Positions 59,901 through 64,000 of a DNA stretch of 64,000 nt are shown one piece after another. The stretch comes from Saturnia japonica (Eukaryota > Arthropoda > Insecta > Lepidoptera > Saturniidae): contig CM065312.1 of NCBI GenBank assembly GCA_033032175.1, forward strand, positions 2,108,001-2,172,000, read 5' to 3'. Both the position numbers and the translations under genes were made by a program. The notes beneath the pieces were generated by a model. That model worked only from the letters and a program-made list of their open reading frames with translations. It had not been told where the DNA came from and did not search any database. Position 1 is the first letter of the stretch; each line of letters starts with the position of its first letter.

Positions 59901-62509
59901 GAAAAGTATGGCGGCGAGGAACACCTGAAGGCTCCGCCCAAGGAGTTGCTCCTAGCTCAGACGGAAGTTTTCACGCGGTACAACAGAGACGGAACTCTAG
60001 CGCAAGGACCCGAAAAACAATTAGCAAAGTTAGTAGCTTTTTATATCAATAACAAACAAGACAATTTTTAAACTTCAATAATTTGAGGAGTTCCCTGGTG
60101 TTTTTAGAAGTCGGGAGGTGTAGGGGTGGTATATTGTACGATGGTTGATACATGTAGGTAGGTGTCATTATTTAATAAATCAGTCAGTTTCCTACACTGT
60201 TGTTCCAGGAGGTATAATGCCGACGAAATTAAAATGTGAAGCATTGACGTAACCCATCTACAAAAAAAAAATCGTCTAAATTTGTTCATAAACATAGAAG
60301 TTATGCTTGAACCAATAATAAATATTGCGCATCAATTGAGAATGGCTGGACCATTATTAATAAAATCTAAAGGGCTTTTAGGGAAAGAAATTTTTTAAAA
60401 GTTGCCAGCAACATTGAAAAGTCACGAAAAACTGATATAGCTTTTTTCTATTGGGATTTTAATGTACTCAAGCTCTTAGGTCATGATTAGAACGATATAG
60501 ATGCGTAATTCTTTGTTGTTTTGTTAGACAAAGTTCTGGAAAAGTAAAAAAAAAATGAGATAGGGATAGTTTAGTACTGTGGTCGAGTTATTACCTACTG
60601 AAAAGGGCACAACATTTACCGGTCCAGCCAGTTACAATATAAAATTTAATAACAATGAAAAATAACTTTTAACACTCATAGATAATAAACAGTTTCCTTT
60701 TAATGTATTTATTTCTAGAATCAAATCATTTTCAGTTTCAGAGATTATCTCCTACAAACTTTACCTCTGTATTGTAGTAGGTTAGTAGCTACTACAATAA
60801 AGAGAGTACTACCTACTAGGTATTATAGACCTTTAAAAAAAAATTACTTGAAAGCAGAAATGCTCGAATGAATAAAATTAAAAGTCTTGGAGAATTTATA
60901 ATTTTAAATAAATTTTCGTAAGATTGCCTTTCAATTATCGGAATAGCATTTCTTTTAATTTTTTATTTTCGTTGAACCTTGCCTTTAGTATTATATTAAG
61001 GGAATGTGCTATAATTGTTTAAAACCTTATAAATTTTTTTTTAATTACATTAAATCAACTTGAAATAATTTCTCAATACTCAAAGATGCAATTTTTTTTT
61101 TAAACTTATTTGTTTCAGGAGTAAATACGTAGAAGACGTTTTAATAAACAACCACACGTCCGTTTGGGGCTCGTACTGGCGGGAAGGTCAGTGGGGATAC
61201 AAATGTTGCCACTCTTTTATAAAGGTAACACTGGTGTAACGAACGTTGAACTGAATAACTCATTAGCCGGCTTGTTGCTCTCTCAACCACATATCTGGAA
61301 ATAACTTGCACGTTTAAAGCCAACTCGTAGACTGGCTGTCCACTGAAGCGGAGATGTGGAAATTTCGACCAATAGAAATGCATAATAATCTAGAGATGCA
61401 ATTCTATTGGTTGACGTTTTCTCGACAGAGCTCTCACAGCTCTGCTTCGCTTCAGTGGACAGGCAGCCTCAGGGGTTCATATAGACCACTTAAAGAAACA
61501 ATGCAGAAAACTTGTTACGCTTCTAAAATTGAATCATATTTCATTTCATGGATGCAATACCAAAAGTAACTATTAAAGAAATAATTGAATAAGTAATTAA
61601 TTACTCTATTCATATAAATCATTTATTTTCCACAAATAGTGTGGTTATTTCTACACCATGTGTACATATTACTTTAAAACTATTATGAATATTTAAGTGA
61701 TGCCCGACAAGTAAAGCCGCGTTGTGATCGTTCTAAGTGACAAACCAATAAATTATAAATTATAAAAAAATAAAGACATTGGCGAAATTGCTTACATAGG
61801 AAGAAAGCCATAATAAAAATTAATAATCTTATCTTTTTATTTATTTATGTAGGCAACGGAATACATGTCCTTTAAGCCACATTGATTTCTGTGGCCTGGT
61901 GTGACAGGGTTCATTTTTTTTTTAAAAGACTATTTTTCAGTAAATAGCATTAAACAATGAACCAGCATTGGTTTATTACTCTACGTGTTTAATTTTTATT
62001 TCCTATGACGACAAAAAAACTTGTGATCTAATACATGTTTATATAATAAGTAGATATGTTATCAGCAAACTGAAAGAAGTATTCCTTACTAAGTTAAGTC
62101 ATCTACAGCCCTTAGAACACTTATGAAATTTTGTTTATTTGTATGACTGTACACACCATATTTTTTACGGTTTATCGTTACGCCACACTTCATAATTTAG
62201 TAGTAAAATATTATTGATTACAAAAACATACTTTGAACATTTTAACACCAGCTCACAGAATTAATCCTAGATTAATTACCTACCTAATTACTTGAATATG
62301 TAAAAATCTTAGGTTCTTGTACTTGGTAACAATTTCTATTAAAAATGATATCCAGTCCCCTGGATCAAAGATACAGTTGACTAGACTAAAATTATGTAAT
62401 TTCCAGCTGTCGTATTGCGTCGGGGAGGCGGGCAAATCCGTGGTGCTTGATGTAGTTGATAACAAACCTTCGACCAGCATACAGAAATATTCAGAGAAGC
62501 ATGAAAAAG
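41954..62509 (+). CDS. Slu7: Pre-mRNA-splicing factor SLU7, 3' partial, 10 exons
   Basis: Exons 41954-42122, 43400-43554, 43651-43743, 45014-45203, 56648-56730, 56884-57029, 58071-58254, 59883-60028, 61119-61224, 62407-62509, with consistent phases and GT/AG borders: 458 residues. Hallmarks in order: [16 protein letters not shown] (basic, likely nuclear signal), [11 protein letters not shown], zinc knuckle [24 protein letters not shown], acidic [79 protein letters not shown] and [12 protein letters not shown]7 acts in the spliceosome at the second step, in 3' splice-site choice. Start chosen at the first in-frame ATG after an A/T-rich leader. The last part, about 120 residues in relatives, is beyond the window. 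Confidence 0.96.
44399..44800 (+). repeat. Possible solo LTR
   Basis: In Slu7 intron 3. Starts TGTTGAAGTACTATTG and holds a TATA-like GGTATATAAGCGAGCC followed by GGGCCAGTACAGTTCTG, a layout seen in insect LTR promoters. I find no clear right end or target duplication. Confidence 0.35.
44912..44962. repeat. (TA)n microsatellite
   Basis: Two TA runs split by GCATA, about 50 bp before Slu7 exon 4. Confidence 0.95.
45520..47222 (+). pseudogene. Non-LTR retrotransposon ORF2 remnant (reverse transcriptase)
   Basis: In Slu7 intron 4. Broken frames read [53 protein letters not shown], then [18 protein letters not shown] (RT motif with the usual SLDISKAFDRVW changed), and [19 protein letters not shown]. 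These are the fingers, palm and thumb-to-C-terminal parts of a LINE protein. Many stops and frameshifts. The catalytic motif FGYANDST replaces the usual YADD with YAND. The clade (jockey/CR1-like) is not settled. Confidence 0.85.
47548..48176 (+). repeat. 45-bp minisatellite, left block (14 units)
   Basis: The repeat unit contains GTGCATTCGTTCTCAAGAAG, then TCGGCAAGAAACTACATAGC and GACAA. Units differ at a few fixed sites (GTGC/GCGC, CGTTC/CATTC, CTACAT/CAACAT). The unit length is divisible by three, so a 254-codon open frame runs through it by chance. A TATA-like CATAAAAGG lies about 30 bp upstream. Interrupted by the errantivirus at 48177. Confidence 0.95.
48177..48395 (-). repeat. Errantivirus 3' LTR
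   Basis: 219 bp, identical as far as I can read to 55304-55522. The env frame ends inside it. Confidence 0.95.
48380..50056 (-). CDS. Errantivirus envelope (F-like) protein
   Basis: About 558 codons open. A good splice acceptor (CTTGTTCCAG) at 50057-50066 precedes a hydrophobic start ([13 protein letters not shown]), so the start codon probably comes from a spliced leader and the hydrophobic stretch is a signal peptide. A basic cleavage site (RIRR) is followed by [15 protein letters not shown], the fusion-peptide region typical of errantivirus and baculovirus F proteins. A coiled region, several Cys, and one membrane anchor ([17 protein letters not shown]) with a short basic tail follow. The frame is uninterrupted and ends in the 3' LTR. 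Confidence 0.92.
   Translation of the reverse strand, partial: RIIIAGALVLNATADIIIQPIDKNNGILLLKQGEILKMIDYFNLACIYNITDLYTTSVRLMDLYANTKVVESSTASVELHKTYKEQIELSLSKISRKIMTIIPKTRIRRGIINGLGSIVKAITGNLDYEDAIEFEKQISDIRNKVDNTQSAQRQSLVLARSSINEFSRHLDKINKNQKNLEQFLQNITRSTNSIINKLHFLELYVQINFSLQLVLDRLMILEDAMTFSQLGVMHPSIINPQSLLEEIRNLQKLYSFAPVAKIDIGNIHLIQKSIKVRAYSTEHTLTFILEIPAIDKNIYDLIHLYSIPDQNNLTIVPKSKYLILGNDEYTYLDEECSLISDNLHICKTLEMRRFQDAEDCVTSLIHHRKANCTQVKMNINIGKIQKINENSWLLILQDEEILRSNCKSKNEYRKISGTFLLTLPEGCEVTVMNRTLQAHTRTIITNEIIPLLKEPVIPEEAVKYRLNIEDIQLDGIHELLNKADNLYLRETPSWHIMMAVPSWTTLLLYIILVSVGAWKVYTWKQAKKMQMKIKGSEGTTGSCSRIRFPFKEGGVTTS
48396..48406 (-). promoter_or_regulatory. Errantivirus polypurine tract
   Basis: Element strand AAGGAGGGAGG directly before the 3' LTR, the plus-strand primer site. 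Confidence 0.8.
50008..52572 (-). pseudogene. Errantivirus pol, second part (RT, RNase H, integrase)
   Basis: 854 codons in the next frame. Reverse transcriptase catalytic YLDDVIV, connection region, RNase H with [14 protein letters not shown] and [10 protein letters not shown], integrase HHCC ([11 protein letters not shown]) and core with [18 protein letters not shown] and [10 protein letters not shown]-terminal GPY-like region ([10 protein letters not shown]) follows. All expected catalytic residues are present. It overlaps the start of env by a few tens of bases. Confidence 0.93.
52496..53728 (-). pseudogene. Errantivirus pol, first part (protease and RT start)
   Basis: Protease LDTGAS at the start; the frame is open further upstream across the gag end. 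The reverse transcriptase begins with [11 protein letters not shown] and [13 protein letters not shown]. The frame is then lost at the T-run 52608-52614 and ends at 52496. A one-base insertion or deletion in a homopolymer may be a true mutation or a sequencing error. Confidence 0.9.
53806..54876 (-). CDS. Errantivirus gag
   Basis: 356 codons from ATG. The N-terminal half is a Metaviridae Gag capsid region ([51 protein letters not shown]). The C-terminal half is Gln/Asn/Pro-rich with repeated TxPTHFNT units and an acidic end; no zinc knuckle is seen, as is usual in errantivirus Gag. Pol continues in the -1 frame across the gag stop, so a ribosomal frameshift is likely. I do not see a canonical slippery heptamer. 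Confidence 0.92.
   Translation of the reverse strand: MSLTESAQLIKVVGELLPKYDGNPRLLNYYIRQVDNILTLFDVNVQAHPTLVCLIKSRLAGAATDAIAYEDSLTSWAAIKDTLKKRLGEPRNEIQVMQELTRTFRFKNEDAETFGRRLRALLDTLNSVGKHTDKTYYEEMVIEQYTNHLDFPVSLGVRIMKPETLESAIVIARQEEAKINYKKQNQFYSQAKSKINQPNIRPQLYQTTPTHFNTNPHNFGPQLYQPIPTHFNTQPQYNTPGKQVSPGNSQPNSRPSGSGNFRTSGNFRRQQQNIPHQQVNFPKDTSDVTMRSVNKPEKPQYAQQLFYSSSEQPYYTQGEYYENNSTEEHEVSLPALVDEETYQEDFTQDVEDDQQT
55287..55304 (-). promoter_or_regulatory. Errantivirus primer-binding site
   Basis: Element strand TGGCGCAGTCGGTAGGAT, overlapping the last base of the 5' LTR. This is the type used by several insect errantiviruses with serine tRNA (from memory). Confidence 0.8.
55304..55522 (-). repeat. 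Errantivirus 5' LTR
   Basis: 219 bp, AGTTATGATAGG...GTGGTAACT as written on the + strand. Confidence 0.95.
55523..55760 (+). repeat. 45-bp minisatellite, right block (about 5 units)
   Basis: Continuation of the 47548-48176 array on the other side of the errantivirus. The last units decay, and an AATAAA (55807-55812) lies downstream. Confidence 0.93.
56163..56625 (-). repeat. CTAGCTG...-type interspersed repeat, reverse copy
   Basis: On the - strand begins AACTAGCTGTTCCCGCGGCT and ends with the CATTACAAACAGACACTTCA block. Its start lies about 20 bp before Slu7 exon 5. Confidence 0.72.
57230..57435 (+). mobile_element. LINE 3'-end fragment
   Basis: Reads [20 protein letters not shown] as a protein tail, then an untranslated end finishing in AATAATAATAAT. 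A 5'-truncated non-LTR element in Slu7 intron 6. Confidence 0.6.
57828..57935 (+). repeat. SINE-like repeat, 3' part
   Basis: Shares AACACTTTGCTCGA, CCAGGACCTCGAACATAGCA and GACTACTAGCCTAATAAGGC with 38857-39056. Confidence 0.55.
58919..59435 (+). repeat. CTAGCTG...-type interspersed repeat, longest copy
   Basis: From AACTAGCTGTGCCCGTGGCT through GTGAAAGTTCCGTCAAAATC to ACTTCAATTTTATTAATTG. In Slu7 intron 7. A short reverse fragment of the same family start is at 59690-59725. Confidence 0.75.
61333..61468. mobile_element. Small foldback MITE
   Basis: 136 bp in Slu7 intron 9. The left end GGCTGTCCACTGAAGCGGAG is mirrored by the right end read inward, GGCTGCCTGTCCACTGAAGC. Inner arms around ACCAATAGAA also pair. 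Confidence 0.7.
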
Positions 62510-62939
62510 GTAAAAAAAATAAATTATATAAAAGTAAACAAGTAATTTTATTAACTATAATATTAAGCTATATTTTGAATTTTTTTTAAATATTGTAAAA
62601 TAAAAAAGTAAAAAAATAATTTAAAAGAAAATTGGTCAGATTTAGTCAAATTTTGTTTTGTTACTACCAATTTTTTGTGGGTCATCCTAAGCATTATTTT
62701 TTTTTAGTTATTGTATTGCAGTTGTTCGCCATTATATATTCATTTTATATTTTCTTGAATTATATAATGTAAAAAACCCTCAATTCAGTATATCAAATCT
62801 TACGATTCAAATAATTGTATCATAAAATATACGGTAGCACAACACTACAAAAATAAATGTGACAAAATTATTTTCAAATTTGACATTAGTGATTGTCATT
62901 TCACTCCGTGATCGTGTTTTTTTTTAAAGATAATGATAA

Positions 62940-63045
62940 AGTAATCTAAGGAGTAAAACAAAAAAAAAAGATCAAAATCTATCCAGCAGTTTTTGCATGA
63001 TGCTCGCACAACGACAAACCTTAATCATTTTATTTATGTAGATAT
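62940..63045 (+). repeat. RTE-like repeat end
   Basis: TCCAGCAGTTTTTGCATGAT then GCTCGCACAACGACAAACCTT, shared with 16610-16672. The stretch 62510-62940 is Slu7 intron 10 or downstream DNA with nothing recognised. Confidence 0.5.
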
Positions 63046-63179
63046 TCATTAATCAATGGCGAAAATGTTAATTATAAGACATGTAAACAATCGTTTTCAC
63101 TTTCCGCTTGTGGGTCCTGCCCACCGCACTGTGACCAGCAAATTTCGCCATTATTATGGTCACTTTAAATCACGTTATA

Positions 63180-63945
63180 ATATGATTCCACGAGAACGAG
63201 AGTGGCTTATCGGCTTTTTTCGATAAATTCACCTATTAACACATTCAAAATATAAAAATGTACTTTACAAAACGACTATGGTCAAAAGTTATTAAACTCG
63301 TGCTTCCATCTATGGGGGCATTCAAGTATTACGTAACATGATTTTTGTATATTCCCAAATATAACGCGACGTGACATTTTTCTGTACCGCCCTTCCTTCC
63401 TTAAACGTTACGTAACACCCAAGTCAGCAAGTCAGCTTGAGAGCTTTTATAGGTCTAGAACAGCTGATGATGGAAACCTCCCTGTTTTTAGGACATTGCA
63501 CAGTTTGAACTCGCTTTAACAAAACACACTACAAATACAGTCAAGGATTCCCCGTAAAACAAAGGAAAAGGGTTGCCAACTTGGGACAACAAAATAAAAA
63601 TAACGCACAACACAATCGAGGGATTCCCCGTAAAACATAAGAAAAAGGGGCTGCGATCTTGTGGAATTATAATTGCCTACTTTTTAAATTAAATTTTAAA
63701 ATGTTACGTAACGCGTTGTTCGAAGCCCCATCCCGCCCTGTATCGCATCGAACCGTTTTGAAATACCCCCTCCCCCCGAATTGCATTACGTAATACTTGA
63801 ACGCCCCCTATGTTAGTATCACGTAAATAACTTTAGGCCATTGTGGTTTTGTTAAAGTACATTTTTAGATTATAAGTATGTTATTATTAGGTGAATTTTT
63901 CGAAAAAAACACATAGGCCACTTTGGTTCTCGTGGTGTCTCATTA
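63180..63945. mobile_element. Outer foldback element with a second MITE nested inside
   Basis: The left arm (63180-63305) contains CCACGAGAACGAGAGTGGC and AAAAATGTACTTTACAAAAC. The right arm read inward (63945-63820) contains CCACGAGAACCAAAGTGGCC and AAAAATGTACTTTAACAAAA. The arms are about 120 bp long, with the nested element where the loop would be. Confidence 0.65.
63314..63808. mobile_element. GGGGGC-ended MITE
   Basis: 495 bp, with inverted ends GGGGGCATTCAAGTATTACG and GGGGGCGTTCAAGTATTACG read inward from the right, flanked by TAT (63311-63313 and 63809-63811). Inside are two copies of GATTCCCCGTAAAACA, about 76 bp apart. No coding capacity. Confidence 0.82.
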
Positions 63946-64000
63946 CATTGTATTACTTATGTAACGAAAAGTGTTCATACTGTAAATGTCAAACAGAAAA

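Overview
The window looks like a piece of an AT-rich insect nuclear genome, most likely a moth or butterfly. The evidence is short exons with GT/AG borders, many interspersed repeats of types I know from Lepidoptera (a LINE tail ending in GATGATGATG, a CTAGCTGTGCCCG...GGCTTCGCTC family, a SINE-like repeat beginning CAAGCACACGGCCCGCC), and cut-and-paste and LTR elements typical of insects. I see no rRNA, tRNA, CRISPR or bacterial-style operon. Two host genes lie on the + strand.

The first host gene (76-21571) is the 3' part of a kinesin-6 (KIF20/subito-like) motor. Twelve exons are readable, giving about 1135 residues and a natural stop. The ATP-binding P-loop exons lie upstream of the window. 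Its introns carry a Copia retrotransposon (3679-8029), a hAT-like MITE (1671-2480), a Tc1-like element (11531-13018), a mariner (13425-14451), a pogo-like deletion derivative (16677-17322), a 76-bp LINE tail (13166-13241) and several repeats.

The second host gene (41954 to beyond 62509) is Slu7, a second-step pre-mRNA splicing factor. Ten exons encode about 458 residues with the CCHC zinc knuckle; the C-terminal end is outside the window. Intron 4 (45204-56647) is swollen by a LINE remnant, a 45-bp minisatellite and a 7.3-kb errantivirus (48177-55522). The errantivirus has identical LTRs, a long open env frame and one visible one-base break in pol.

The intergenic stretch 21572-41953 is a nest of transposons. 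A two-gene DNA transposon (22859-27053) has a THAP plus DDE transposase facing a SWIM/YqaJ nuclease gene, as in the ISL2EU type. About 3.86 kb running from inside this element rightwards is present twice in tandem (24112-27972 and 27973-31836), nearly identical. To the right is a decayed Gypsy element whose 5' LTR appears to have been split by a 2.9-kb insertion. Flanking direct repeats let the order of events be read: the two-gene transposon and Gypsy first, then the insertion into the LTR, then the tandem duplication. Stretches longer than 300 bases with no entry are intron or intergenic DNA in which I recognise nothing.
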